Shown here: positions 28,070 through 36,634 of the stretch, piece by piece | Layout: each line of letters begins with the position of its first letter | Position numbering within the stretch: the first letter of the stretch is position 1 | NCBI GenBank assembly: GCA_902798815.1 | Contig: CADBYH010000020.1 | Span: forward strand, 1-47,448 | Direction: 5' to 3' | DNA: 47,448 nucleotides | Source: an uncultured Erysipelotrichaceae bacterium | Lineage (GTDB): Bacteria; Bacillota_I; Bacilli_A; RF39; UBA660 | The notes under the pieces: model-generated | What the model saw: the letters and a program-made list of their open reading frames with translations, nothing else | Databases searched by the model: none | What the model was told of the DNA's origin: nothing | Position numbers and translations under genes: made by a program

Positions 28070-30169
28070 TTATACTTTTGATAGTTTCTTATGATTTTTC
28101 ATTAACTTTTTTATTCCATGAGGATGCTTGAAAGCTACACTTACAAGTGTATTTGTAACTTCTACTACTTTTCCTGTACCAAATGTCTCATGATATACAA
28201 AATCTCCAACTTGATAGTCAACCTCTTCTTCTCTAAACATTTCATCTTTATTAATTTTTTCTTGTTTTTGTTGTGGTTCATCTTCTTTAAGATTTGATTC
28301 AATTAATTCTTTATCAATTTCTCCAATAAATCTACTAACTGGATTTACTTGTTCATTTCCAAATAATGTTCTTCTTCTAGCATTTACTAAATGAAGATCG
28401 TCTTTGGCTCTTGTGATTGCTACATAGCATAATCTTCTTTCTTCTTCAACTTCAGAATTATCCATTAATGAATTAATATGTGGAAAAATACCTTCTTCCA
28501 TACCTACTACAAATACATGATTAAATTCTAGTCCTTTTACAGAATGAACTGTCATTAGACTAATTCTATTTGGATCATCTTTATATTCTTCTACATCGCT
28601 TATTAAACTTATTTCTAATAAGAATTCTTCTAATGATATTAATCCTTCTCTTTCTTCAAAAGATTTAGTAATTGACTTAAATTCTTCAAGGTTTTCAAGT
28701 CTTATTTCTGATTCTAATGTTTCATCACTTTCTAAATCTTTTCTCATACCTGATGCATCTAATACTTTATCAATTAATTCTGTTAAAGTTATATCTTTTG
28801 ATATATCAATTAATTTTTCTATAATCTTTTTAAATTCTAATTCTTTTCCAGATGTTATTGCATCATAGATACTTATATTTTCTAAATCTGCCTTTGTTGT
28901 TAAATTTTCAATTGTTTTTAACCCAATCCCTCTTTTTGGAGTGTTAATAACTCTAAGTAGTGAAACATTATCTTTTGTGTTATGAATTAATCTTAAATAA
29001 GCAATTAAATCTTTTATTTCTTTTCTTGAATAGAAATAGAATGATCCAATTACTCTATATGGCATATTATCTTTTAATAATTCTTCTTCTAAAACACGTG
29101 ATTGAGCGTTTGTCCTGTACAGAATTGCGATATCCTTGTAATCCACATTTCTATTAATTAACTCTTTAATTTTTCTTATTACATATTGAGCCTCATCTCT
29201 TTCATTATAAGCTCTATAATATTTGATTTTTTCTCCTTTTCCTCTAGATGTCCATAGATTTTTATCTTTTCTCATTTTATTATTTTTTATTACTTGATTA
29301 GCTGCATCTAGAATAGTACTTGTTGATCTATAGTTTTCTTCTAAGAGGATTGTTTTTGCATCTTTATAATCTTTTTCAAAGTTTAGAATATTTTTATAGT
29401 TTGCTCCTCTAAAACTATAAATACTTTGAGAATCATCTCCAACACAAGTTATTAATCTGTTTTTTTCGCTTAGTAGTTTTGTCAATATATATTGTGCTTC
29501 ATTTGTATCTTGATACTCATCAATTAATATATATTTATATAAATCTTGATACTTTTCTAGCACATCAGGATATTTCTTAAATAGTTCTATTGGTAATAAT
29601 AGCAAATCATCAAAATCTACAGAGTTATTCTTTTGTAGTTTTATATTATATTTTTCATATACTTCTTTTACAACTTTTTCATAATCACTTACTGCATATC
29701 TTTCATATTGTTCTGGTGTAGTCATCTCATTTTTACAACTACTTATTTTATTTCTTATTGCCCTTGGATTATATATTTTTGGGTCTAGATTCATATCTTT
29801 TATGATTTTTTTTACTACTGTTAGTGAGTCATCACTATCCATAATGACAAAATTACTATCATATCCTAATTTTTTATAATTTTCTCTTAATAATTTAAGT
29901 CCAAAACTATGAAATGTAGATACTTGTAGTTTTTTTGCTAATGAACCAATTTGTAGATAGATTCTATCTTTCATTTCTTTTGCAGCTTTATTTGTAAATG
30001 TTATTGCTAGTATATTATAAGGACTAACATTTTTTTCTTCTATTAAATAGGCAACCTTTGTAGTTAATGTTTTTGTTTTTCCTGCTCCTGCACCGGCTAT
30101 TATTAGTAATGGACCATCATTATATAATACTGCCTCTTTTTGTTCTTTATTTAATTCTTCTAAATTCAT
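28070..30169 (-). CDS. pcrA: ATP-dependent DNA helicase PcrA (UvrD/Rep family)
   Basis: This 699-residue SF1A 3'-to-5' helicase works in repair and replication restart and removes recombinase or stalled polymerase. The motifs are complete: Walker A AGAGAGKT, motif II LIDEYQDTN, GDDSQSIYSFRGA, motif V VHSVKGLEF and motif VI CYVAITRAK. The C-terminal Tudor-like tail (FGTGKVVEV ... HGIKKLMKNHKKL) is that of PcrA, which contacts RNA polymerase. ATG 30169 is used, with AGGAAG 8 bases upstream; a GTG six bases earlier lies too close to it. Confidence 0.95.
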   Translation of the reverse strand: MNLEELNKEQKEAVLYNDGPLLIIAGAGAGKTKTLTTKVAYLIEEKNVSPYNILAITFTNKAAKEMKDRIYLQIGSLAKKLQVSTFHSFGLKLLRENYKKLGYDSNFVIMDSDDSLTVVKKIIKDMNLDPKIYNPRAIRNKISSCKNEMTTPEQYERYAVSDYEKVVKEVYEKYNIKLQKNNSVDFDDLLLLPIELFKKYPDVLEKYQDLYKYILIDEYQDTNEAQYILTKLLSEKNRLITCVGDDSQSIYSFRGANYKNILNFEKDYKDAKTILLEENYRSTSTILDAANQVIKNNKMRKDKNLWTSRGKGEKIKYYRAYNERDEAQYVIRKIKELINRNVDYKDIAILYRTNAQSRVLEEELLKDNMPYRVIGSFYFYSRKEIKDLIAYLRLIHNTKDNVSLLRVINTPKRGIGLKTIENLTTKADLENISIYDAITSGKELEFKKIIEKLIDISKDITLTELIDKVLDASGMRKDLESDETLESEIRLENLEEFKSITKSFEEREGLISLEEFLLEISLISDVEEYKDDPNRISLMTVHSVKGLEFNHVFVVGMEEGIFPHINSLMDNSEVEEERRLCYVAITRAKDDLHLVNARRRTLFGNEQVNPVSRFIGEIDKELIESNLKEDEPQQKQEKINKDEMFREEEVDYQVGDFVYHETFGTGKVVEVTNTLVSVAFKHPHGIKKLMKNHKKLSKV

Positions 30170-30192
30170 TATCACACTTCCTGTCTTTTTAT

Positions 30193-30220
30193 ATTATACA
30201 AAATGAACAAAAAAAATCAA
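30193..30220 (-). promoter_or_regulatory. Promoter for pcrA
   Basis: TTGATT (30220-30215) and TATAAT (30198-30193) on the minus strand have a 16-base spacer. The -35 box is embedded in the terminator of the preceding gene. Confidence 0.5.
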
Positions 30221-30237
30221 ACAAGTTTGTTTGATTT
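30209..30237 (-). terminator. Terminator after the membrane/coiled-coil gene
   Basis: A 10-bp stem (30237-30228 with 30223-30214) with a 4-base loop is followed by T residues on the minus strand, ending the surface protein-sortase-membrane protein unit. Confidence 0.78.
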
Positions 30238-31106
30238 TATTGCATTTTATATAAGTTTAAAAGCTCATTATATTTTTTTAATTCTTCTTGTTCGATTTTA
30301 ACTTTTTCTTGAGCTTCTTTTTCTTTTTGTTTTTGTTCATTTAACATTTTTAATAACAATTTATAATCATCTAATGTTAACATTTTTTCAAGTTCAGCTG
30401 TTTCTGGATTATTGATTTTTATAGGTTTACTTGGTGCTTTTCCATAAATACGTGAAGGTATTTCTTTTGGTGAAAAATTCTCTGGTAATTTTTTTACTTT
30501 CTTCTTTATAATTACTCTTCTTACCTTTGGTTTATAATCTTTTCTTAAGTATATTAAGAATAACTTATATATAACTAAGAATATAATCCATACTATAAAT
30601 AATGTGCTTGATAATGATATTAATGCACTTGCTGACTTGTTTTCATACACAGATGTTTGATTAAATATATCTAATGATTCATTCTTAACAATATTTAATA
30701 TAAGCATTAATAAGTAATTCATTATAATGAATACTACTACATTTAATACTCTTATTAATTTTGATGATTTAAAACTAAATATACTTATCCATAATATTAT
30801 ATTTGTTGCTATTAGCGCTGCTAAATAAACTGCAAGATTTGGAAAAAATGCTGCGATGAAGAAATTATCCATCATATATTTAAGCATTTTACCAAGAGAG
30901 TCATAGTAAGATACGCCAACAAAGATAATAACAAATAATACTATGATTGAATATATAATTCTGTTTCTAGATGCATTTTTCTTATTTGTTGTTAATAAAG
31001 TTATTCCTATGAATACTAATAATATTAAAACAACTATGTATAGATTAGAAGATTTTGATACATCTAATAGTATCTTTAACTTATCAATAAACGATAGTTT
31101 ATTCAT
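30237..31106 (-). CDS. Polytopic membrane protein with cytoplasmic coiled-coil tail
   Basis: This 289-residue protein has five or six hydrophobic segments in the first 190 residues, then a basic linker (KKKVKKLPENFSPKEI) and a C-terminal helix of about 45 residues rich in Glu/Lys/Gln, probably a coiled coil. I do not recognise a family. Its start (ATG 31106, after GGGGGGAG) lies 27 bases after the sortase stop, and all three genes share one promoter and one terminator. It is therefore a candidate partner in display or assembly of the thioester surface protein. That role is inferred only from position. Confidence 0.7.
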   Translation of the reverse strand: MNKLSFIDKLKILLDVSKSSNLYIVVLILLVFIGITLLTTNKKNASRNRIIYSIIVLFVIIFVGVSYYDSLGKMLKYMMDNFFIAAFFPNLAVYLAALIATNIILWISIFSFKSSKLIRVLNVVVFIIMNYLLMLILNIVKNESLDIFNQTSVYENKSASALISLSSTLFIVWIIFLVIYKLFLIYLRKDYKPKVRRVIIKKKVKKLPENFSPKEIPSRIYGKAPSKPIKINNPETAELEKMLTLDDYKLLLKMLNEQKQKEKEAQEKVKIEQEELKKYNELLNLYKMQ

Positions 31107-31133
31107 ATCTTACTCCCCCCTAAATTATTCTTT

Positions 31134-31778
31134 TTATTCTACACTTGTTAGTTCTGCAATATATACTGTTTGTGATGTCGAATCATTATTTGTACATGTA
31201 ATTAGTGTTAAAGTTGTTTTGCTGTAATCTCTATATATTGCTAATTTTCCTATCTTCGGTTGTTTATATATATTAACTATTGTATAGTTATATTTTTTAC
31301 CTTTATAAGTAATGTTTGCAGTATCACCTACATTAAGTTTATATAAATCATTGAAAAATGAATTCCATCCTGTTCCTGAGTGTCCTGCAATAATAAAGTT
31401 TCCATTTTCAACATCAGGATAATTTGATCCACTTACTACTAAAAGATTTTTATCAACATCATTTTCAGTTGATCTACTATCTAAAAAACCTTTAGTAAGA
31501 TTAATTTTTGGTATTGTTAAATATCCAATGTAGTCATTAGTTACTTCCCCTGTTAATTCTTCTTGTTTTTCTTCTTTTTCTTCAGGGATTACAACTAATT
31601 CAGTCCCTGTATAATATGCTTTTGACATATAGTCATAAGCATATACTTTTTCTGCTTGGATATAATTATAAAAAAGAAAGAACCCCCCAATGAGTGTTAA
31701 TAGTGCTCCAATAAAAGCTGTTACACTAGGAGGTGTTCTTCTTATTTTTTTATTATTGGTATTAGGCTTTTTTTGCAT
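31134..31778 (-). CDS. Sortase with Gln at the expected catalytic Arg
   Basis: This 214-residue membrane-anchored sortase would attach or link surface proteins carrying a C-terminal sorting signal. One membrane segment (about 18-40) is followed by the beta-barrel domain with the catalytic His in FIIAGHSGTG (about 133) and Cys in LTLITC (about 195). The Arg expected about 8 residues after Cys, in the R-x-V/I strand, is replaced by Gln (STSQTVYIAEL, about 203). I use ATG 31778, which overlaps the 3' end of the surface-protein gene by 17 bases, so translation is probably coupled. A GTG further upstream is possible. The substrate is presumably the upstream gene's VPDTA protein. The class is uncertain. 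Confidence 0.83.
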   Translation of the reverse strand: MQKKPNTNNKKIRRTPPSVTAFIGALLTLIGGFFLFYNYIQAEKVYAYDYMSKAYYTGTELVVIPEEKEEKQEELTGEVTNDYIGYLTIPKINLTKGFLDSRSTENDVDKNLLVVSGSNYPDVENGNFIIAGHSGTGWNSFFNDLYKLNVGDTANITYKGKKYNYTIVNIYKQPKIGKLAIYRDYSKTTLTLITCTNNDSTSQTVYIAELTSVE

Positions 31779-33054
31779 TTTTGTATACAAATCTAATTCC
31801 AGCACCTGTTAATACAATACCTAAAATTATCATAATTACTGATGATGCATTTGCTGTATCTGGAACATATACTTCTTTTGCATTAACAAATGTTATTTGA
31901 TGTGTTAAATGGTCTTTATCAATTGTAATTGTAAATACTTTATCACTTTTAATATAACCTGTTGGTGCACTTAATTCTTCAATTGTATATGTACCATATT
32001 CTAAGTCAGTTACTATTTCAGCTTCTTCTTTTGTAGGGAACTTATAAACTATTGTTCCATTTGAATCTTTAATTGCTAAAACAGCTCCTGCTAATGGTTT
32101 GTTAGTTTCTTGATCAACTTTTAAAATACTAACAACTGGTTTTTTAGTTTCTTTAATTAATTGTAATGTTAGTGCTGCAGATGCACTTTTTGCTGTTTTT
32201 TCAAGTAATGCTACATTTTGCATATTTGTATTAACTGGTTGATATTCATAAGCTGTATATTGAGCATTTCCTACTGCACTTGCGTTAACTTTAATTGATA
32301 AACTTTCTGCAGTAACTTTTGCTTCTGGTACTTTTACCACAAAGCTTTCATTAGCGTTAACAGTAAATTCACCAGTATAGTTAGTTCTTGCACCACTTTT
32401 TTCAATTATAGTTCCTGCTGGTGCTCCTGTTAATGATACTTTATAAGAACTAATATTTTGTGCTACAGTTGCTTTAATACTATTTGATTCATAGTATCCA
32501 TTATTTAATTTCATTGTAATATCATTTGTTGATATTGATAACTTAGTATCTGCGATTGAGATAGAATCATTTTTATGTTTAATTCCATCATTAACTAATT
32601 GTTTTACATATCTTCTTAAGTTATATGAATCAGATCCAGTGTTTTTAAATTGATCACCAAGATTTGATGTTCCTTTAACTTCATCTAAATACCACCAAAC
32701 TGCTGTTTGAGTAATATAATAGTCATATGATTTATCTCCAGTTATTGATTTATTTGGATAACCATTTTTTAATATGTAAACAATACCACCATCGATATAT
32801 TTACTATTTCTAACTATGTTTGCTTTAACATTTGCTGCTGTTGTTTTTGGCATATTTAAACAATATAAATATTTCCCATCTGTAGTTTTTTTATCACTGA
32901 AATATACACCTGCAATGTAATTTCCAGTGTATGTTGCATCTCCTAGTTGAATTGATTCACTTGCTGCATAAACTTTAGTTGTTGATGCTAGAATAATTGC
33001 TGTAGCTACAATCATTGCTAACATTTTTTTTGCAAATTTATTGAATTTTTTCAT
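31762..33054 (-). CDS. Wall-anchored surface protein with thioester (TQXA) and CnaB domains
   Basis: This 430-residue protein has a signal peptide (1-30, ending KVYAA), a TQXA thioester domain (about 40-175), a middle beta domain, a CnaB/SpaA domain (about 300-393), and a sorting signal: VPDTA at about 397-401, a hydrophobic helix and a basic tail. In thioester domains, Cys (YLYCLN, about 65) and Gln (TQTAVWW, about 116) form a bond that can couple to host molecules. The CnaB domain has the Lys (ILKVD) and Glu (IEELSAPTGY) expected for an isopeptide. VPDTA departs from LPXTG at the first and last positions. Start: ATG 33054 after GGGGGGAAG. It is first in the operon with its sortase. Confidence 0.88.
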   Translation of the reverse strand: MKKFNKFAKKMLAMIVATAIILASTTKVYAASESIQLGDATYTGNYIAGVYFSDKKTTDGKYLYCLNMPKTTAANVKANIVRNSKYIDGGIVYILKNGYPNKSITGDKSYDYYITQTAVWWYLDEVKGTSNLGDQFKNTGSDSYNLRRYVKQLVNDGIKHKNDSISIADTKLSISTNDITMKLNNGYYESNSIKATVAQNISSYKVSLTGAPAGTIIEKSGARTNYTGEFTVNANESFVVKVPEAKVTAESLSIKVNASAVGNAQYTAYEYQPVNTNMQNVALLEKTAKSASAALTLQLIKETKKPVVSILKVDQETNKPLAGAVLAIKDSNGTIVYKFPTKEEAEIVTDLEYGTYTIEELSAPTGYIKSDKVFTITIDKDHLTHQITFVNAKEVYVPDTANASSVIMIILGIVLTGAGIRFVYKNAKKA

Positions 33055-33083
33055 CTTTCTTCCCCCCAACTCAATGTGCATAT

Positions 33084-33112
33084 ATTATAACACAATAGTA
33101 TTTTTTTTGCAA
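33084..33112 (-). promoter_or_regulatory. Promoter for the surface protein/sortase operon
   Basis: TTGCAA (33112-33107), a 17-base spacer ending in TGT, and TATAAT (33089-33084) on the minus strand form a -35 plus extended -10 promoter, about 30 bases before the start codon. Confidence 0.65.
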
Positions 33113-33205
33113 CTTTTTATTTATTTTTTTATTATATATATTTTTTTTTGATTATTTATAACAACATTTTATTATTAACATAGAATATATTGTTAGGAGA
33201 GTTTT

Positions 33206-34195
33206 ATGAAAAAAAGAATATTTGTATATGTTTTATGTATAGTTACCATCTTTGTTATTACTTGTTCTGTTATGTTTAATTTTAATAAAAAGGAAAATAA
33301 GAAAATTACTCTTGCAGAGGTCGCTCATACAGTTTTTTATGCTCCAATGTATGTTGCTATTGAAAACAATTACTTCAAAGATAATGGCATTGAAATTGAT
33401 TTAGTATTGACAAGTGGAGCTGATAAAGTAGCAGCAGCTTTATTATCAAATGATGCTGACATTGGACTATGCGGAGCAGAAGCAACTATATATGTTTATA
33501 ATGGAGGAGAAAAAGATTACTTGCAGACATTTTCTCAATTGACTCAAAAGGATGGATCATTTATTGTTTCAAGAAAAAAATATAAAAACTTTAAACTGAA
33601 TGACTTAAAAGGTAAAACTGTAATTGGAGGTCGTGCGGCTGGTATGCCTGAAATGACTCTAGAGTATGCATTACAGAAAAATGGAATAGATCCTAGAAAT
33701 GATTTAAATATAGATACATCTGTTGCCTTTCCTGCTATGGGAGGAACATTTATTGGTGGATATGGAGACTTTGTTACACTTTTTGAACCAACTGCGAGTA
33801 TGGTAGAAAAACAAGGCTATGGATATGTGGTTGCGAGTGTTGGTTCTTTAGGAGGAATCGTTCCATATACGTCATTTTCTGCTCGAAAAAGTTTTTTAAA
33901 CAATAATAAAGACATAATCAAAAAATTTGATAAATCAATTCAAGAAGGTCTAGATTATGTATATAGTCATACTGATGAAGAAGTTGCTAAAACTATATTA
34001 AGTCAATTTCCTAATTCAAGTTTAAGTGAAATAACTGCAGCAGTAAAACGTTATAGAGAAACTGAAGTATGGCCAGAAAACACATCATTTACAAAAAAAT
34101 CATTTAATCATCTTCAAGAAATTATGATTAATTATGGTGAAATTAAGAAAAAAGTTAATTATAATAAATTATTCTACAAAATAAAAGGACATTAA
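33206..34195 (+). CDS. ABC importer substrate-binding protein (SsuA/ThiY/NMT1 family)
   Basis: This 329-residue protein has an N-terminal hydrophobic segment and a type-2 periplasmic-binding fold of the NMT1/THI5-like group. Telltale parts are FYAPMYVAIENNYFKDNGI, TSGADKVAAALLSNDADIGL and LKGKTVIGGRAAGMPE. It captures a small organic solute for the ATPase and permease that follow. The family carries sulfonates, nitrate or pyrimidine precursors of thiamine, and the sequence alone does not decide. The Cys near residue 20 is not in a good lipobox (VITC), so it may be held by an uncleaved helix instead. Start: ATG after AGGAGAG. Confidence 0.85.
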   Translation: MKKRIFVYVLCIVTIFVITCSVMFNFNKKENKKITLAEVAHTVFYAPMYVAIENNYFKDNGIEIDLVLTSGADKVAAALLSNDADIGLCGAEATIYVYNGGEKDYLQTFSQLTQKDGSFIVSRKKYKNFKLNDLKGKTVIGGRAAGMPEMTLEYALQKNGIDPRNDLNIDTSVAFPAMGGTFIGGYGDFVTLFEPTASMVEKQGYGYVVASVGSLGGIVPYTSFSARKSFLNNNKDIIKKFDKSIQEGLDYVYSHTDEEVAKTILSQFPNSSLSEITAAVKRYRETEVWPENTSFTKKSFNHLQEIMINYGEIKKKVNYNKLFYKIKGH

Positions 34196-34210
34196 TCATA
34201 ATGTCTTTTT
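34185..34210 (+). terminator. Weak terminator-like hairpin between binding protein and ATPase genes
   Basis: A 7-bp core stem (34188-34194 with 34199-34205), extendable with A-T pairs, is followed by TTTTT. Positioned after the binding-protein gene, it could end part of the transcripts and give more binding protein than ATPase and permease. Confidence 0.45.
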
Positions 34211-34257
34211 AATTATCAATAATAATTATTTTTCATATTATATATATAGGAGGTTTT

Positions 34258-34998
34258 ATGAAAAAAATACTTGATGTATCAAAACTAAAAAAAATTTATC
34301 ATACAAATAAAGAGGAAATATTTGCTTTAAAGGATATAAATTTTGATGTTTTTCAAGGAGAGTTTATTTCTATCGTTGGACCAAGTGGTTGTGGAAAAAG
34401 CACAATACTATCAATTTTATGCAATTTAATAGATAAGTCATCAGGAAATATATCTTTATATAATGGTAATAAAATTGCCTATATGTTACAAAATGACTCA
34501 TTATTACCTTTTATGAATGTTTTAGATAATTGTCTAATTGGATTAAAAATAAAAGGACCAATTAAAAATAGTGATAAAGAATATGTAATTAATTTATTAA
34601 AAAAATATGGGCTTGCAGATTTTATTTACAAATACCCGGATAGTTTATCTGGTGGAATGAGACAAAGGTGTGCTTTAATAAGAACATTAGCTATAAAACC
34701 AGATATTCTACTTCTTGATGAAGCAATGTCTGCATTAGATTATCAATCAAGATTAAAGATTGGTGAAGATATTTATAAAATAATAAAAAACGAAAAAAAA
34801 ACAGCTATAATGGTAACTCATGATATCGGTGAAGCTATAAGTATGTCTGATAGAGTAATTGTATTAAGTAAGCGTCCTGCAATTGTTAAAAATATATATG
34901 ATATTAAATTTGAAAACCTATCTACTCCTATAAATAATAGAAAAGATATCTGTTTTTCAAAATATTTTGATACTATATGGAGGGATTTAAATGAATGA
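34258..34998 (+). CDS. ABC importer ATPase subunit (SsuB/TauB/ThiZ-like)
   Basis: This 246-residue ATPase energises the importer. Walker A is VGPSGCGKST, the signature is LSGGMRQR, Walker B is ILLLDEAMSALD and the switch His is in VTHDIGEA. The overall pattern, with the short Q-loop section AYMLQNDSLLPF, is that of the nitrate/sulfonate/taurine/thiamine-precursor subfamily. Start: ATG 34258 after AGGAGG. Its end overlaps the permease start by 8 bases, which indicates coupled translation. Confidence 0.9.
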   Translation: MKKILDVSKLKKIYHTNKEEIFALKDINFDVFQGEFISIVGPSGCGKSTILSILCNLIDKSSGNISLYNGNKIAYMLQNDSLLPFMNVLDNCLIGLKIKGPIKNSDKEYVINLLKKYGLADFIYKYPDSLSGGMRQRCALIRTLAIKPDILLLDEAMSALDYQSRLKIGEDIYKIIKNEKKTAIMVTHDIGEAISMSDRVIVLSKRPAIVKNIYDIKFENLSTPINNRKDICFSKYFDTIWRDLNE

Positions 34999-35770
34999 TT
35001 ATAGTTATGAACATATAAATTATTTAAAAAAAATCAAATGGAATAATTTTTTCGTTTTAATAACAAGATTGTTTATTATTATCTTATTTTTGAGTCTTTG
35101 GGAATTATTTGCAAGAACAGGTTTTATTAATACCTTTTTATATTCAAGCCCTAGTATCATAATTAAAACTTTATATAGGTTATCTATTACAGGCGAATTA
35201 TTAAAACATTTAAATATTACCTTATTTGAATTAACAATTAGTTTTTTTCTTTCTACTATTTTAGGAATTACTATTGCAACCATATTCTGGAGTTGTAATT
35301 TTATTCATAAAGTATTTGATCCATATATTACTGTATTAAATTCTCTTCCAAAAGTTGCTCTTGGTCCACTTATTATTATTTGGTTTGGTGCTAGTACAAA
35401 TTCTATAATATTTATGAGTCTATTAATAAGTGTTTTTATTACTATCATAAATGTATATCATGGATTTAATTCAACTAATGAAAACTATATTACGATGATA
35501 AAAAGTTTTGGAGCTACTAAATGGCAAGTATTTAGGTATGTTGTGTTTCCTAGTAATATTAATAATATTATTTCGACATTAAAAATAAATATTTCTATGA
35601 ATTTAATTGGAATTATTATGGGAGAGTTACTTGTTTCTAAGAAAGGAATTGGATATCTTATAATGTATGGTTCACAAGTTTTTAATATTGATTTAGTAAT
35701 TACTTGTATATTTATATTAGGAATTATTTCTTATATTATGTATTACTTGATAAATAAAATAAGTAGGTAA
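34991..35770 (+). CDS. ABC importer permease subunit (SsuC/TauC/ThiX-like)
   Basis: This 259-residue protein has six hydrophobic segments and the permease EAA-loop region (INVYHGFNSTNENYITMIKSF, shortened here to its start NVYHGF and its continuation GATKWQVFRYVVFPS). The loop contacts the ATPase. The ATG at 34991 follows GGAGGGATTTAA inside the ATPase gene. It completes a three-gene importer with the binding protein upstream. Whether the binding protein is the only specificity factor is unknown. Confidence 0.88.
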   Translation: MNDYSYEHINYLKKIKWNNFFVLITRLFIIILFLSLWELFARTGFINTFLYSSPSIIIKTLYRLSITGELLKHLNITLFELTISFFLSTILGITIATIFWSCNFIHKVFDPYITVLNSLPKVALGPLIIIWFGASTNSIIFMSLLISVFITIINVYHGFNSTNENYITMIKSFGATKWQVFRYVVFPSNINNIISTLKINISMNLIGIIMGELLVSKKGIGYLIMYGSQVFNIDLVITCIFILGIISYIMYYLINKISR

Positions 35771-35787
35771 ATACCTACTTATTTTTT
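35757..35787 (+). terminator. Terminator after the ABC importer operon
   Basis: A 12-bp stem (35757-35768 with 35773-35784), 4-base loop and T run enclose the permease stop codon. A smaller stem at 35797-35814, followed by T residues, may back it up. Confidence 0.85.
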
Positions 35788-35816
35788 ATATATATTAAAT
35801 CACGCGTTTGATTTTT

Positions 35817-36566
35817 TTACACCTCAATATATACTCCAGGCATATCATCATAAATATCTAGTGCATCTCCATAGAATCCAAATACACTACCATATCCTAT
35901 TGGTGATATATTGAACATTTGAGCAGTTGTTGTAGTTGAATTTGACATTGCATGTTGATAACTACCGTATATTGTTCCTGTTCCTTGGTATATGAAGTTT
36001 TGAGTAACAACAACTTCTTCTCCAATTGGAATGTGAATAACCGCCCCAAAACCAAGTCCATTTGGATCATATTTAGTAGTGTATTCATTATTTGATGCTA
36101 ATTCTGAATATGCTGTTGTTAATGGATTTGTTAGTTTTGTTGGTCCATCTAGATATATTCCAATATCATCATAACTCTTATTTGTTGGTTCTCCAAGCCA
36201 TGTAGCTGTTAGGATAATTCTACAGAAAAGATTTCCACATACATTTGATATTTGTAGACTTTTTGCTGGACTACTAAAAAATGTATTACTATCTCTTGTT
36301 ACACCGTTTTCATTAGAATATACTTTTCTAGTTTGAACATTAGGGTTTTCAAAATCAACATCACTATACAAATCATATGTATCTTGATCTAAATATTTTA
36401 AAAACTTTTCTCCATACACTGTTTTAAAAAAGTTATACTCAGCTGTATCAAGTTCCATTCCATTTTTATTGGTATAAACTATCTCTTTAGCATATGTATT
36501 AGAACACATAAAATATGCAACTATACCTATAACAATTACTAAAATGTTTTTACAATACTTTTTCAT
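35817..36566 (-). CDS. Secreted protein of unknown function beside a membrane XRE regulator
   Basis: This 249-residue protein has a clear signal peptide (basic MKKYCKN, hydrophobic core, cleavage near NTYAKE) and then a mostly beta-rich domain. Two cysteines (VCGNLFC) are close enough to form a disulfide. I do not recognise a family, and there is no sorting signal or membrane segment after the signal peptide, so it is probably released. Start: ATG 36566 after AGGAGGAG. It lies 68 bases downstream of the membrane-anchored XRE regulator on the same strand, so the two may be one unit. A link between the regulator's outer domain and this protein is a guess. Confidence 0.72.
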   Translation of the reverse strand: MKKYCKNILVIVIGIVAYFMCSNTYAKEIVYTNKNGMELDTAEYNFFKTVYGEKFLKYLDQDTYDLYSDVDFENPNVQTRKVYSNENGVTRDSNTFFSSPAKSLQISNVCGNLFCRIILTATWLGEPTNKSYDDIGIYLDGPTKLTNPLTTAYSELASNNEYTTKYDPNGLGFGAVIHIPIGEEVVVTQNFIYQGTGTIYGSYQHAMSNSTTTTAQMFNISPIGYGSVFGFYGDALDIYDDMPGVYIEV

Positions 36567-36616
36567 TTGCTCCTCCTTTCTATTTTAATTGTAACTCGCT
36601 TTAAAATATCTGGGGA

Positions 36617-36631
36617 GCAATTAGTAATTGC
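36617..36631. repeat. 15-base perfect palindrome between the regulator and the secreted-protein gene
   Basis: GCAATTA-G-TAATTGC is a perfect inverted repeat with a 1-base centre, just after the XRE gene's stop. There is no T run, so it looks more like a protein-binding site than a terminator. Nothing else identifies it. Confidence 0.4.
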
Positions 36632-36634
36632 CTA

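Noticed and set aside
33113-33205. A TPP or other riboswitch before the ABC importer genes
   Set aside because: The stretch is only A/T-rich; none of the conserved riboswitch core motifs (such as CTGAGA for TPP) is present, so the cargo cannot be assigned this way.
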